Source: Limnanthes douglasii subsp. nivea
Lineage: Eukaryota > Streptophyta > Magnoliopsida > Brassicales > Limnanthaceae
Assembly (NCBI GenBank): GCA_036936605.1
Contig: JAUPFV010000005.1
Coordinates: forward strand, 125,730,453-125,794,452
Length of the DNA: 64,000 bases
Direction: 5' to 3'
A model generated the notes under the pieces. The model saw only the letters and a program-made list of their open reading frames with translations, was not told where the DNA came from and made no database searches. The translations under genes and the position numbers were made by a program. Shown piece after piece: positions 22,760 through 36,145 of this stretch (the stretch's first letter is position 1; each line of letters opens with the position of its first letter).

Positions 22760-23803
22760 GATTATAAACGTCTTGGAACGTATGCCAATTTTCTCTCGGG
22801 TTACTCGAGTGGTACCCTCACTGCAACCCCAGACTAGAGTCTCCTCAAATTCCAGTTTGAGTTTTCTTTCCCAATATACTTTAATATCTCTACAACCAAG
22901 ATTCAATAACCCCAATTACAAAGGAAATTGGAATGCCATTGTCAAATTGGGTTCCCTAAAAAAATAGAGTAAATTTTAATTATTGTAAATCTTTGATGCT
23001 ATTGAATATCTCAAAAATCTCTTCCCTAAAAAGTCTAGGTAGGTTTTGGGGATAGACAAGGATTTTATAAATATATCACATATGGTGATATGTTTTCATA
23101 TTGTTCGTATGGTACCCACAGATAAACCAATTGTAATAAAATCTCAAATAATAAAGAAATGATTGTTGATATTGAAAAACAACAACCCTCTAAACCAAAC
23201 TCACTTTCAAACAAGCTTCCACTTTCTGTAAAAGAGAAATGGGTCCAAAAAATCAAATCATTAATAGTGGACAACAAACAAGCTCAACAAAATGTTATTC
23301 CTTCATTTCCTAATCACCTCAGTAATACAAGCTCTGATGATACTTAACAGTCTGATGATACTCTCCTTTCTAAAACAAACATTAATCAGACTGATTGCAA
23401 TAACATTATTAGTCTTAACAAAACTTATAATAATATGAATGAAAAATCAAAATAAATCCATAATCACTTTATATAAGGAAAGAATTTAAAATTAACTCAA
23501 GACTATGAATCTAATGAAGTCTTTAGTAATGAGATCGTAGAAGCCATTCACTCCATAGAGTTAGGTAACTTTTTTAAAATATTCAAAGAGTATGAAAACT
23601 CTGATAAGGAAAAATCCTCACCTAAAATTCAACCTTCGGGAAATTTACCTTTATCACCAACAATGGTAAAGATATCTTCCAAAAAAGAAAACAAAACCAT
23701 TTCCAAAAGACTAAAAAAATAAAAAGATAAAAACTATAAAGGTCCCTTAATCTCAAGGGAATTGCACTTCAAAGATCTTCTAGATCTCTTAACTCTCTAT
23801 TAA
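22760..23803 (+). pseudogene. LINE A ORF1-like region
   Basis: Fragmentary frames before the endonuclease. 22773-22967 reads MERMPIFSRVTRVVPSLQPQ and 23159-23347 reads MIVDIEKQQPSKPNSLSNKL. The latter is Ser/Asn/Lys-rich, as in the variable linker of plant L1 ORF1 proteins, which bind element RNA. I could not find a clear zinc knuckle. Assignment rests mainly on position before ORF2. Confidence 0.45.
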
Positions 23804-26800
23804 AATGAATTTATCAATTTTCAATTGGAACACAAGATGTATTGACAATAAAATGACCATACGCCGAATTAAATCAATACTAAAATCTGAAAAATATTTT
23901 TTAATTGATCTTTTAAGAGCAGTGATCTCACATGATCAATTAGATAAAATCTAAATACAAAAAACTTCAATAATGGGTATGCTCACATTTAAAATAAAAT
24001 ATGGATCTTTGGGAAAGACAGATTCCATGTGACAATCTTCATTAATCATGAGAAATTCCTTCACTTGAAGGTTTCCCACTTTTCCTTTAACAAATAATTT
24101 CTTGTTAAAATCATTTATGACAAGTGTTTAATATCCCAAAGATAAGTTTTTTGGGATCAATTAAAAGAAATTTATGTAACTTCCCTAGAGTGGCTAATTG
24201 TTGGTGACCTCAATGCAATATATAATGCCTCTGAACAGTCAGCATGTTCTACTCTTTGTTTAAGAGTTATAAATTATTTTAATAACATGATACTTGACTA
24301 TCATCTTGAGGATCTATGATTCTCTGGATCCAAATATACTTGGTCCAATAATAAAAATTGGAAGCGTCTTAAAAGAGCATTATATAATGCTCATTGGATA
24401 GAATTCTTTGATATCACAAATGTGAAGCATTTGGCCAGAACTGGCTCAGACCACTCACATTTGTACATATCAATTTTATCCAACTTAAAGAAGCCAAAAC
24501 CTCATTTCAAATTATACAACATGTTGATTCTCAATAATGATTTTCTCAAAACTATGGAACAAAACTGAAATGAACCCATTAATGGACAACCTTTAACTAT
24601 GTTTTTTTTCTAAACTCAAAAGAATAAAACACAACTTAAAAAGCTTTAATAAAAATATATTTGGTAATATCTTTGACAGTATTTCCATAGCTGAAAACAA
24701 TATGAAATTTGTCGAATCCTATTTAGAATATTCTCAAAGTCCGGTAGATAAAATCAACATATCTAGAGCAAGATCTATTCATCTTAATATTTCACCCAGG
24801 GAAGAAACGTTTTGGCTATAAAAGAGTGTCTCAACAATATGAAGTGTTTTCACAACTATGTGAGAGAGAAAAGAAAGAATTAATGGTATAAGGATTGATA
24901 ATTCATGGGTTGAAGATCAATCCTTAATTGGTATATCTAATGTAGATCACTTCAAAAAATTAATATTTGATCAAACCAACTTTACAAACTTAGATAACAT
25001 TCAGGATATTATTCCCAAAATAATAACTAACAAATATAATTAATATCTTCTAGCCACACCCACTGTAGAGGAAATTCAAAACACAACCACCTCTCTCAAC
25101 TCTAATAGTGTCTCATAAGTTGATAGATTCAACTCCAATTTTTTTCAAATCTGTTGGCCCATCATACAAACAAACTTATCCAATGTATTCATTTCATACT
25201 TCAATAGACAATTTTCTCGTAATGCCATATATGCTACTCCATTACGCCTAATCCTTAAAACATATTCGCCCAAATCATTGCAATATTTCAGGCATATAAA
25301 CGTTTGTGGAAATATTAACAATAGACTTGCTAAAATTCTACCTAAGATAATATTAGAGGAACGGGGTGGTTTTGTGAAAAATAGAAACATTCATGAAAAC
25401 ATTCTTATCACCCAAGAATTAACACAACAAGAAAACAAGAATAAGTAATATAATTTTGAAAACTTGATATGACAAAGACCTTTGATAGAATTTCTTATAA
25501 CTTTATTTTCTCTATTATTAAATCATTTAGTTTTAGTTTTCAATTTATAGAGTTAACTAAAAAAGAAGTTAACTCTTGTAAATGTTTCACTAATTATTAA
25601 TGGATCATCATATGGATATTTTATATCCTCAAATGATATGCATATTTCCATTAAAATTCAATTTCTATAAGCCTTATAAACATCTGATGTCTTGCATTTG
25701 CAGATTGTATAATCATCTTCTTGAATGGTTCTCAAAATAATATCAAGAATATCTGTGATTTATTGATCATTATCAATCTATTTCTAGTAAATTAATAAAT
25801 GATAAAAAATATTTATATATGTAATAAATATGGATAGATTCATATCTAAAGCTATTGTAACCTTAAATCGTTTCAAGCATATTTACTTGTCTTTCAAGTA
25901 ACTTGGCATTTCAATTCATCATAGTAACAAATTAAGCTACTTTGATGAATGGGTAACCAAAATAATAAACAAAATACTTGAGTGGGATAGTAACACATTA
26001 TGTTTTGTTGGAAAATTGATTTTGATACAATCAGTCTTACTTACAATCCCTATATATTATACTCATAGTAGACTTCTTCCCAAAACAGTAATTTCTAGAA
26101 TAAACATATTACTTAATAAATTCATATGGGGTTTTAAAGAAAACTTCAAAACAACAATCTGGTCCAAATGGTCTTTTCTTTGTAAACCATTTGAGGAGGA
26201 AGACCTTAACGTGAGAAATCTTAAGAATACTCAAAATATATTTTCTTGCAAGCTCTAATGGATATTCAAGAACACAAAACTCTCTGGTATTATTAATGTA
26301 CTCAATTTATTTTCTAATAATACACCCTCTTCAATCTAATGCCAAAACAAAAGACTCTAAAAGATGGAAAATACTGATTAAAATTAGAAAAAATGGTTGA
26401 ACATTTTTTATTTTGAAATATCGGCAGGGGAAACATTGATATCTGGCTTGATAAATTGAGCCAAACCCAACCTTTAATACAACTTTCATATAATCAAAAT
26501 AACATTTGGTATAAAGGAAATAAGATCTCTGATTTCTGGTAAATAGTTCGTGGAACCTAGAAATGCTTAATGATAAGGTCAGTCCTTCTTATATTTATAG
26601 AATATCAAAAATCAGTTCTTTAAAGTATATTCTCTGATGATAGCTTCTCTTTTAAGGACACTTGGAATAATATCTTAAACATAGAAAACAAATAAATTTT
26701 ATATAAGAAAATTCGGAATAATATTACTCTAAAAAAGTGTTCATTTACTTTTTGGAGATTATTAAAAAGGTTAATCTTTGTTGATTCAGTGTTATAAAAG

Positions 26801-27740
26801 AAAAAAATTAGTTTAACTTCAAAATATCATAATTGTAATAATTCTGAAACTATAAATTACTTTTTTGTATCTTGTAATACCACTTGAGAAGTATGGAAAT
26901 ACTCCGCAGGTTTATTTGGATTACTAATAGGCCAACATATGTCTGTTAACCATATTATTCACTGCTGGTTCCAGTCAATTAATCAAACCATTCACATAAG
27001 AACCATTATGTCCCCAATAATCTATTGGGCCATCTGGTCTGCAAGAAATAACTTTAAATTCAACAATAAAAACATATCCTCAAATATTATAATAGACAAA
27101 ATCCTTTACATAATTGAAAAAACTTGACTGTTTAGGTTAATTAAGAACAAATATTGGTCTGGTGATCACAAAACATCCCATGATCTTGGTTGTTTTCATC
27201 ATATTTTAAAATCTAGTTAAGTCTCATTTAATAAAATAGAACTACCCATCTACCAATAGACTTAAACTAAATTGTGATGGCTTTTGTTTGAGTAATGGTG
27301 AGTCTAGTGGTGATCTAATCATTAGAAATTATAAAAGAGAGCTAATTGCCTTATTAGGCAGACTATTATGGAAACAATTCCTCACTAATTGTTGAAACAA
27401 AAGTCCTTCTTATGGGCTTCTTCTTTGGAAAGCTAAAAGTTTTAATTTAATAGATATTGAAATAAACTCATTAGTTTTATTTGAAATCCAAAGGAAAGAT
27501 ACATCCCCTTGGTATACGAAACCTATAATTAACTGTTATAGGAAGTTAATAACCTCTAAAATATATATTAGAAAAATTTATAAAGAACAGACTCATCAAT
27601 CGATTGGATTGTGGAATGAGTTTTAAATAATCAAACAAATTATAACTTATTTATGATTTATACTCATGTTCCATTTACAGCCATTCTATTTCTAGAAAGT
27701 CTCAATGTGGGTTATCTGAAATTTGTTAACGGAAGACTGG
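23804..27740 (+). pseudogene. LINE A ORF2 (endonuclease, RT, RNase H)
   Basis: Begins MNLSIFNWNTRCIDNKMTIR, the first motif of the APE-type endonuclease. VGDLNAIYNA lies near 24200, SGSKYTWSNNKNWKRLKRAL near 24330 and ARTGSDHSHL near 24440, the latter holding the catalytic Asp-His. The RT region runs from about 25050 to 25800 with ILPKIILEERGGFVKNRNIH. The catalytic FADD box reads LAFADCIIIF near 25700, so the second Asp is Cys. 26016-26258 gives the post-RT region (LLNKFIWGFKENFKTTIWSK). 26700-27120 holds the zinc-binding domain, and LKLNCDGFCLSNGESSGD near 27265 starts RNase H. Heavily interrupted. Confidence 0.8.
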
Positions 27741-27760
27741 TGGTCATCGTAAATTTCATC

Positions 27761-29539
27761 TAATTAAATTTCATGTTCATGTTACCTACTAACTCTTTTG
27801 AATCAGTTTAAAACCTCACCTTCAGTTCTATAAACGTTTATACCTTCCCAAACTCCAAAACATAAAAATCATATAAATACTAAAAAAATACAAGAATTAA
27901 AAAAAAAACTCGAAATCAAAAATTTAAACAATTAAAAAATAAACAAAATCTTAAAAATTATTAAAAACAAATTTTAACTAGAGCTTCATCAATATTTTTC
28001 CATTTTTACCCTACAAACTTGAGATAAAACAATACTTTATGGGTTGCATATACCTTTGAGATTTTCATTAATGAAATATTATTTTTAACCAAAAACGATA
28101 TATAAAAGACTTCAAATAAAAACATACATAAAAGGTATCAAGCCATGACCTTGACCCTATATTACCAAACCGGAAGGCGGTTATAAGTTGCTTTTAAAAA
28201 CTCAAAGACCCCACACCTCAACCTAACCTTTGACACGTGCCACCGATCTATTGCGTGCGGGCTTTCTCTCCCTTAATAGCAACCCTCCACTTTTTTTCCC
28301 AATTTGTGCATTTTTTAAATTTTCTCCATATCTAGCTGTTGTTGTGTTATTAATACATAAATTCAGCTAAAAGACCTTATAGACCTTATATGGCTGACTT
28401 ACTGACAATGCTTGAGTAGGGCATTATTGACAACCGGTGCAAAAAGATGGTTGATCATTGAGATGACCTTGTACTCACCTTATCTTTTACTTTTATTCCG
28501 CGGTTCGCGTTTGTTTCCATAAAATAATAATAATTATTATTATTATTATTTTTGTAATAATAGGTATTATGGTAAACTTAGGTGTACCGAAGTCAATTTA
28601 CTTTTATCATGAAAACACGTTATTCTCTTCTTAACTTATTTAAATTACCAACATTTTTTTCTACAATTTACATCTGTCTAAGATTGTTTGTTCGGTTAAA
28701 AATCGTAGCGGTTTATTGATTTTTGGCACTTGTTGTATTTTCATATTAAGATTTATTCGTCCATAAAACGGGTCATTTTTGTTTAAAAATGTTATATATA
28801 TGGTTATTGTCGCATACCAATTAAAGATACAACAAAGTTATAATTTTTTTGTTATAAATACGACCATTAGATATTTCACACATAAAATACCCCTTCTTGA
28901 TGATAAACGAAACGTAGATTTACACTAACGCGACTATAAATACGGTAACTAAACATTTTAAATCCAATGAAACAAATCGATTTTAAGGATATTTTTGGTA
29001 TGAAATGTCTAATGACTGTATTTGTAATAAAAACATTATAGCTTTGGGTTCCACATGCCTCCGTATTCTTAATTGGTACGCGACAGTCCATATATGCAAC
29101 ATTCGTAAACAAAGATGATTGGTTTTGAGGATGAAGAAACCTTAGTAACAAGAATGCAACAAGTGCCAACTACCGGTGATAAGTCACAATTTTTAGCCTA
29201 GTTTGTTCTTTTCCAATTAAAATTATGGTAGAAAATTTAAATATTAGAAGTTGTACTCGTTGAATTCAAAGTTATTGATCAAATATTAATATAAATTTAA
29301 TCTTCAATTTTACTTTTATAAAAAAGTATCTTAGTGACAGTACAGAAAAAACAAACCTTAAAAAAAAGATATTTGATACTAAACTATATAATTGCAATAT
29401 GTATAGAAGTTATATTAAAAAATTAGTTAGCAAAACATTATATATTATTTTTAACCTAATACATGATAGATTGTTTTTTAAGAAAGCTCAAAGATTCTTT
29501 AGTCTATCTTTTTACTTGTAGTTTTTTCTCATTTTTTTA
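27761..29539. other. Intergenic stretch between LINE A and LINE B
   Basis: No gene supported. 28140-28510 is less AT-rich and promoter-like: it contains GACACGTGCC, a G-box core, at about 28231-28240, followed by a pyrimidine-rich run. An ATT/AAT microsatellite lies at about 28525-28553. The 97-codon minus-strand frame at 28876-29169 (MALVAFLLLRFLHPQNQSSL) has no recognised domain. Confidence 0.4.
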
Positions 29540-29586
29540 GTTTGATTTCTTTGTTTTCTTCTCTGGTTGTTTGCAAGCATTCAATA

Positions 29587-31054
29587 ATGAACAAGGATGG
29601 ATCTACTAAGACCATGGAAGGAAAATCTCAAATCAAATACAACATAAAAGACAACAGTAAATCCTCTTCATTCTTGTATGAAAATTTTCCAAGATCTTCG
29701 GGCTTCAAGAAATTCTTTGAAACAAAACAACAATAATTTCAACAACACAATCATAGCCTAAATGTACCAACGAAAATTAACAACCATGAAGAGGAAAAAT
29801 CTTATGCAGACACATTACGAAATCCAAAACTTGTATCTGATTTCGCTCATATTAGTGTTGCTGAGAAATCGGACCATATTTCTGCATAGCTCTCACATAA
29901 AGATAAAGATAAGTTGATGTTATCTACCAAGTACAAGCTAATCGATAAATTTTTTCAAGGTTTACCTAAAAGACATATTCTAAACCAGTTCTTGTAATCC
30001 CAGGAATTTTTGGATGCATATAGTGTATCAATCTGGGATTTAAGACATATTTTGCTGGAATTTGCTTTAAAAATTTACATATGCAAGATATAGGTTAGAA
30101 ACGTATGGTTTGTGTGAGAATATTCCACGAGGTTACTTAAGTGGACTGCTGCGTTTATTCTAAATATAAATGTCTAACTACAGATTAATATCGAAAAAGA
30201 TTCCAAAATTTCTCTACAATGAAAACATCATTCATACAATAGTTGCATTAATAAGAGAACCACTCAAGATCAGGGTTCCAAAAAGAAACAGGACATACTA
30301 CAATGCTTGTTGGTAGAGGTTGATTTATCAAACAAACTTCAACACCATATTTTGGTCGGCTTTGGAGAAAATCAAGGATGTTGGTTGAACATCAGCTATA
30401 AGGATCTCCCTATATACTGTCAAAAATACTTTAATCTGGGCCACAATAAGGATAATTGTAAGAAGGATCACACAAAATGAAGAAGTAAACAAGTCTACTC
30501 AAGAGGAAATTGCCTCACCTACTCAAGGCAACAATGACTCTAAAACCAGAGACATAAATCTGCCCAAGATAAAGTCTATAATAGTCAAACCTAATCAAAA
30601 TATTGACTCGAGAAGGTTCGACAATCATAACAAAGATAACCAGCCTATCGAAAATGCATTTAACAAGTATAAAACTGATATTGCCTCAAAAAAAGAAGAT
30701 GTCATCAGCAAACAACAAAACATGGATCACAAAGAAATCAAAACTCGTGATGTATAAGATATTATAGAAGTAATTCAAACACTTTAATATGAATACAATC
30801 TATCTTCACCCGTGGACTTTAAAAATATTATCTCTAGAAATATAACACCCAATCAAAAAAATATAGGAAGTTTACCTTCCTATGCTATCCTAAAAAGAAA
30901 AGAAGTTGACAAAGGCTTTCAAGAATTACTAAACAAAAAACTCAAAGATGCAAAAGGAAAGAAGAAAATAAAGAACATGATTATCAAATCCTTGCAATTC
31001 TCAAGGTCCAAAAGATCTCGTGCCACTAAATCTAAAGATGATCAAGCTATTTAA
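29587..31054 (+). pseudogene. LINE B ORF1 (zinc-knuckle protein)
   Basis: Starts at MNKDGSTKTMEGKSQIKYNI at about 29587. Around 29930-30410 lies the conserved ORF1 core (KLMLSTKYKLIDKFFQGLPK). It ends in YCQKYFNLGHNKDNCKKD near 30420, a CCHC zinc knuckle in which the second Cys has been replaced (C-x2-Y). The tail at 30812-31054 is very Lys/Arg-rich (SLQFSRSKRSRATKSKDDQ), as expected for an RNA-binding protein. Internal stops show it is dead. ORF2 follows directly. Confidence 0.7.
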
Positions 31055-34000
31055 CTAAAACATTCGTGGCATCAGGAACAAATATTCGATCTAGAGATTA
31101 AAATCTATCATCTTGAAGGAAAAGATTAAGATTTTTACTATCCAAGAGCCCTTCATTAGTATGGACAACCTGGCCAATATTACGGTGAGAATTGGCTTCA
31201 AGTATTTTAAAGCTAACCTAACTAATAAAAGTTAGTTTTTCTAAAATGATGAATTTTCTGTCAATATATTATTAGATTATCCTCAATGCTTATATACTAA
31301 AATTACCTATGCATATTTGGATAAATGTTTCCTACTAAATATTGTATATGCAAGGTGCCAAAGAAATTACATGAAGGATCTATAGAACACTCCTATGAAT
31401 ATCTCAAATTCTCTCAAAAAGTGGCTGATTATGGGAGACTTCAATGCGGTTTAATCTACAGATGAACAGACTGGATGCTCCACCTTTTGCCTTAATAGCT
31501 TAGAGGATTTTAGTAATGTTATAAAAGATTATCAACTGGAGGATGTTGGTTATGCAAGCTCCAAATTCACATGGTCAAACAACTCTAAATGGAAGCGTTT
31601 AGATAGGGTTATCTGCAAGTCTACTTGGTCTGATTTTTCAATGAAACTAAAGTCCTTCATATGACTCAAAATTGGTCTGACCATACTCATTTATATGTTA
31701 CCATAACTTAAGATAAATTAAACTAAAAAACAGTTTTAAATTTTTAAATATATGGACTTTGGATAATGATTTTCTAAATTTTGTAGAGAACCATTGGAAC
31801 CAATTGATAGCTATCCATCCTCTTTATGTTTTGTGGCAAAAACTTAGAGGAATCAATGAAGCTCTTAAGGTATTGAATATAACATATTTTGGTAACATTT
31901 TTTATAAAATGCAGAATTCTGAGGAAGTTGTTAAGAAACTAGAAATCAACCATCATTAAACTAACAACTTGGAAAAAAATGAAGCTATCTAAAGCTACTT
32001 CAGGTCTTAAAACTGGTAGAATCATATTAGCATAGAAAATGTTATTCGAACTGCTTAAAGAAGGGGATAGAAATACAAAAACATACCACAGCTATGTTGA
32101 CAAAAAGATAAGGAAGAATAGAATATATATATATATATATAGTATTAAAATAGGAGCTGGTTGGATCCTAAACAACATTTTGATTGGTCCTGCTGAGTCA
32201 TACTTTAAATCTATTCTAACCGATCTACCCTACTCAAGTATAGAAGAATAAGATCTTAGAATGCATGACACCATCTTCAATAATATCCCTAAATTGATTA
32301 CAAATAAAGACAATATATTACTTTTGCTCCCTCATACTCAAGAAGATATCCATGACATTATCAATATTCTCAATCTTTCTAGTGCTACAAGTATGGATGG
32401 ATTCAACGGTTGCTTCTTCAAGAACTGCTGGAAAATCATAAAAACAGATCTTTGACATGCCATAGCTTATTTCATGCTTGGTCAGAACATACATAAATGT
32501 ATAATGGCCACATGCTTGTGTCTTACCTCCAAGTTCATCAATCCTACAATCTGGAAAGATTTCAGACCAATTAGTTTGTGCACTCTATTAAATAGAATAA
32601 TATATAAGATTATAAATAATAGACTTAACAAGATTCTTCCAAAAATCATTTCTAAAGTTCGGGGTGGTTATGTTATAGATAATTATATTCATGATAACAT
32701 CTTAATTTCCAAAGAAATCATTCATGCCCTAAATAAGAAAAATAAGGTTAGTAATATAATTATCCAGATGGACATGACTAAGGCTTTTGATAAAATGTCT
32801 CATATTTTTATAATTAAAGTATTACTCTATTTTTGCTTCTATCCTAAATTTGTTAGTCTTATAAACAAGTTGATTAGATCTGTTTATGTGTCTATTCTTA
32901 TCAATGATGATGTTGTTGGTTATTTCAAAACCAAAAAGGTCCTAGACAATGGGATCCTCTCTTTCCTAGTCTCTTTATTATTACAGAAGAGGTTTTAATC
33001 GAAGGTCTTTCTAAGCTTTTTTACTCTAACAAGTCAATGAAGTATTCAACTATGATCGATTTTATTATTCCCTGATTGGATTTTGAATAGTCTTAGTTCT
33101 ACTATTGACAATCTTGGAACGTTTTTAAATATTTATCAGGAGATCTCTAACCAAGTTATTAACAAAGATAAAACCAAGATAATTACGTCTACCAGTTCTA
33201 TCAATACTAGAATATCCACTCTTATCAACCAAACTGGTTTCAGCACTTGTCAACTGCCTACTAACTACTTCGGAATAACTTCAAACACCAACAATAAGGA
33301 AAAAAACTACAAATCTCTTCTAAGAAAAGTTAATAACAAGATCAAAGACTGGGAGAATAAGAACTTATCTTATGGGGGAAGGCTCATTTTTATCAACTCT
33401 GCTCTAATAGTTATTCCTATGTATTAAGTTCTAAACATCTACTTGCCTAAAAGTATTGTTACTAGTTTGTAAAGAAATTTTAATAAGTTCATTTGGGGTT
33501 CCACTAATGAGGTTCATAGAATTCATTGGACTAACTGGTCGTATTTGCAAACCTTTTTGTGAAGGGGGTCTTAATATCATAAAATTATCTGATATCCTAG
33601 ATACTTTTCCTACAAAATATGGGTTAAATTCAGAGAAAACAAGACTTTATGGGCCAATGTAACGCATAACATATACTTTAATAACTTTCATCCTTTACAA
33701 GTGTTATATACTAAGGTTGGCTCTCATACTTGGAAAAGATTAGCCAAGAAAAAAAAACGTGTTGAGCCTAGCATTAGATGGAATTTGGGCAGCGGTGATG
33801 TGGATTTCTGGTTAAACAATTGGTATGGTCATTCTCCACTTATCATACTAGATGACAAGATGAACAACAACTGGTTCAGGTCTGAAAAAGTACACTCTTT
33901 TTGGCATGATAACTCTTGAAACATCAATAGGTTTAAGGGTTTCTTATCTCAAGCTAGTATCAAATTTATTGAGACTACTTATATCGAATTCAATAAATAG

Positions 34001-35114
34001 TGGAAGCTTCCCAAACATTCAAAATTTAATAATAAAAATACTTGGTGGCAGATTAGACAGTATCATAAACAAGTCTAACATTTTTTACAAAATTTGGAAC
34101 TCTACTACTCGTTGGAAGTGTTCCTTTCTCTTATGGAAAATCCTTCATAACTATATTAATATTGACTCTATAGTGCATAATCGAAACTTTGTAATAGTTT
34201 TAAAGTGTCAATTTTGTGACTCTTTAGAAACTTCTAATTATTTGTTTATATCTTATAATTTTGTTTGGGCCACCTGGTCTTATTTTGAAGACTTGTTCCA
34301 AATATATATAAACATATTCATGAAAATAGCTCACATGACCAGGAATTAGTTCTGGTCTACTCACAAGGAAGTTCATGCTAGAACTATTAATCTTATAATA
34401 ATCTACTAAGTCATCTGGTAAACATTGAATAAAGCCAAGTTTAAAGAAAAGTCCAACTTTATCAGGTCATCTGTTAATTACATAAAATATATTATGTTAT
34501 GTTTTGATTATTCTAACATTTTCAAGATAAGGTGCTGAAATAATGATTCAAATTCGACAATAGAGATTGCTTGTTTCAACAATTTAAACTATAAAAGTAA
34601 GACTACTTACTTGAAATGGACTCATCTAACTCCTCGTAGACTTAAGCTCAATTCTGATGGATCTTGTCTACCCAATGAGGAATCTAATGGTGAAGTTATC
34701 ATTCGAGACAACTCAGGTGACATTGTATTAGAATTGAACAATTATGTAACAAGCTCTCCCCAATTATGGCTGAAACCAAAGTTATTTTGGATGGCCCCAA
34801 AATCTGTAAAAACAAAGGTTGGTTAAATGCAGATATAGAAATTGATTCTCAAATATTAGTCAATCTTATAAAAAATGGTAAATATCATTGGCCTCTTGAA
34901 CCTATCCTCAAATGCTGCATAAAACCTTATGAATCCCTTAATGGTAGTTTCCTACATTTTTAGAGACCAGAACAAAGCAGCTGATTGGCTTGATAAGTGG
35001 ATTCTGAAATGTAAGATGGAAATGGAATTCTCTTATCATTAAGCTCAATCTCAATTGAGTGTTATCACTCTTTTAGAAAGTCTTGGATTAGGCTACATAA
35101 GTAGTGATTCCTGA
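31048..35114 (+). pseudogene. LINE B ORF2 (endonuclease, RT, RNase H)
   Basis: Endonuclease from about 31050: NIRGIRNKYSI, IFTIQEPFISMDN, LIMGDFNAV near 31430 and SSKFTWSNNSKWKRLDRVIC near 31560. The RT region at 32200-33000 includes an open 174-codon frame (32474-32998) with WKDFRPISLCTLLNRIIYKI, VRGGYVIDNYIHDNILISKE and IIQMDMTKAFDKMSH, the last holding the first catalytic Asp. Beyond GILSFLV near 32960 the expected YADD box cannot be found; sequence passes directly to SLSSTIDNLGTFLNIYQE, suggesting a deletion near 33070. A zinc-binding domain lies at 34080-34300 (CQFCDSLETSNYLFI). RNase H starts near 34620 (LKLNSDGSCLPNEESNGEVI) and ends with NKAADWLDKW near 34980. Confidence 0.85.
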
Positions 35115-35120
35115 ACCTAT

Positions 35121-35520
35121 TAAAGCAATTATCTAGTTTACATTGACCTATCTACGGTATTAAGTTGTTAGATAATTATTCTAGCTTCTACGCTATTTTT
35201 TTATTGGACTGGGATTATTCTAAATCTTAACTAAAGTTCTTTTTAAATATTTTTAATTTATCAGTTTTGGTTCATCGGTTATGCTAATCATTATAAACCA
35301 TATATTATAATGAATTAATCCTCTCTGTTCCAATCTAGCTTGGCAGGTTTTATCCTGATTAGCATTTCAAGATTGCAGATTTAGTATCCTCTTCATATAT
35401 CATAAGAGTCACAAAATCCATCATATTCACATTAGAATGAGAAATATAAATTTCCCTACATTCTTCATCTCTGCTCTCTCTTGTTGTTCCAAGCTTCCGT
35501 AGTGGCTCAGTCTCATCAGA
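35121..35520. other. Spacer between LINE B and the copia element
   Basis: No gene supported. It contains the left flank of the copia insertion, ending CTCATCAGA. The minus-strand frame at 35359-35604 runs into the LTR and is not a gene. Confidence 0.4.
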
Positions 35521-35923
35521 TGCTATTAAATCACTACGCAATTTATCATAAAATAGTTCAAGCACATAACACAAATGGAACAAAGAACAGTAAAGATAAA
35601 ACACAGGATTTGACGTGGTTAGACAATTGTCTACGTTCGCGAGCGCTTCGAGAGAAAAGTGTTTCCCTATGATAGAAAGGGTTACAGATTTCAGATTGTT
35701 CTTTTTGTGTAGCCCTAGTAGTCTATTGTAGGGAATAAATAGAACTTACTAGATAATGGGCCTAATAGGATCATACCACAAGAATAATAATGATACCGTC
35801 ATAACACTTATTTGTACTGCCAAACACAGTACACTGTTAAGGCACAATAACACTACCGGAGACACAAACCTGTACTGCCGGACACAGTATACTGTCAATG
35901 CACTATTCGACTCATTCACAGCG
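35521..35923 (-). repeat. 3' LTR of the copia element
   Basis: On the + strand it runs from TGCTATTAAATCACTACGCA to CGACTCATTCACAGCG. It aligns along its length with 39840-40246, sharing CAAATGGAACAAAGAACA, AGAGAAAAGTGTTT and TACTAGATAATGGGCCTAAT. Confidence 0.9.
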
Positions 35924-36145
35924 AATCTTCCCCTTGAGGTGAATATCCTTTCTTTACTATCAACAAAGAAACTTCTCTTCTTCTGACTCATTAAATTCCC
36001 ATAAGACATTCAATCTATACTGCAAACACCAATCCAGTTTAGGCATTCCCTAAACTTTCGAATTGATACTGCCATGGTCATTATATTTGTTGGATTATCG
36101 TGTGTAGATATTTTCTTCACATCAACAATTCTCTTTGATATTATA

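Larger units (their letters stand above)
22640..27760 (+). mobile_element. L1-type LINE A, degraded
   Basis: Long non-LTR retrotransposon remnant on the + strand, with ORF1 sequence, endonuclease, reverse transcriptase, zinc-binding and RNase H domains in the canonical plant L1 order. All parts carry stops and frameshifts. No poly(A) tail or target duplication could be assigned; A-rich sequence lies at about 27890-27970. It resembles LINE B at 29.5-35.1 kb in domain order and in the C-terminal motif (LESLNVGYL here, LESLGLGYI there). Confidence 0.8.
29540..35120 (+). mobile_element. L1-type LINE B, nearly full length but decayed
   Basis: Second non-LTR element on + with ORF1 (zinc knuckle), endonuclease, RT, zinc-binding and RNase H domains in order, and a final frame ending LESLGLGYISSDS at about 35114. 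Stops and frameshifts occur throughout, and the RT catalytic YADD segment appears to be missing. No poly(A) tail or target duplication could be assigned. It lies about 400 bases left of the copia element. Confidence 0.85.
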
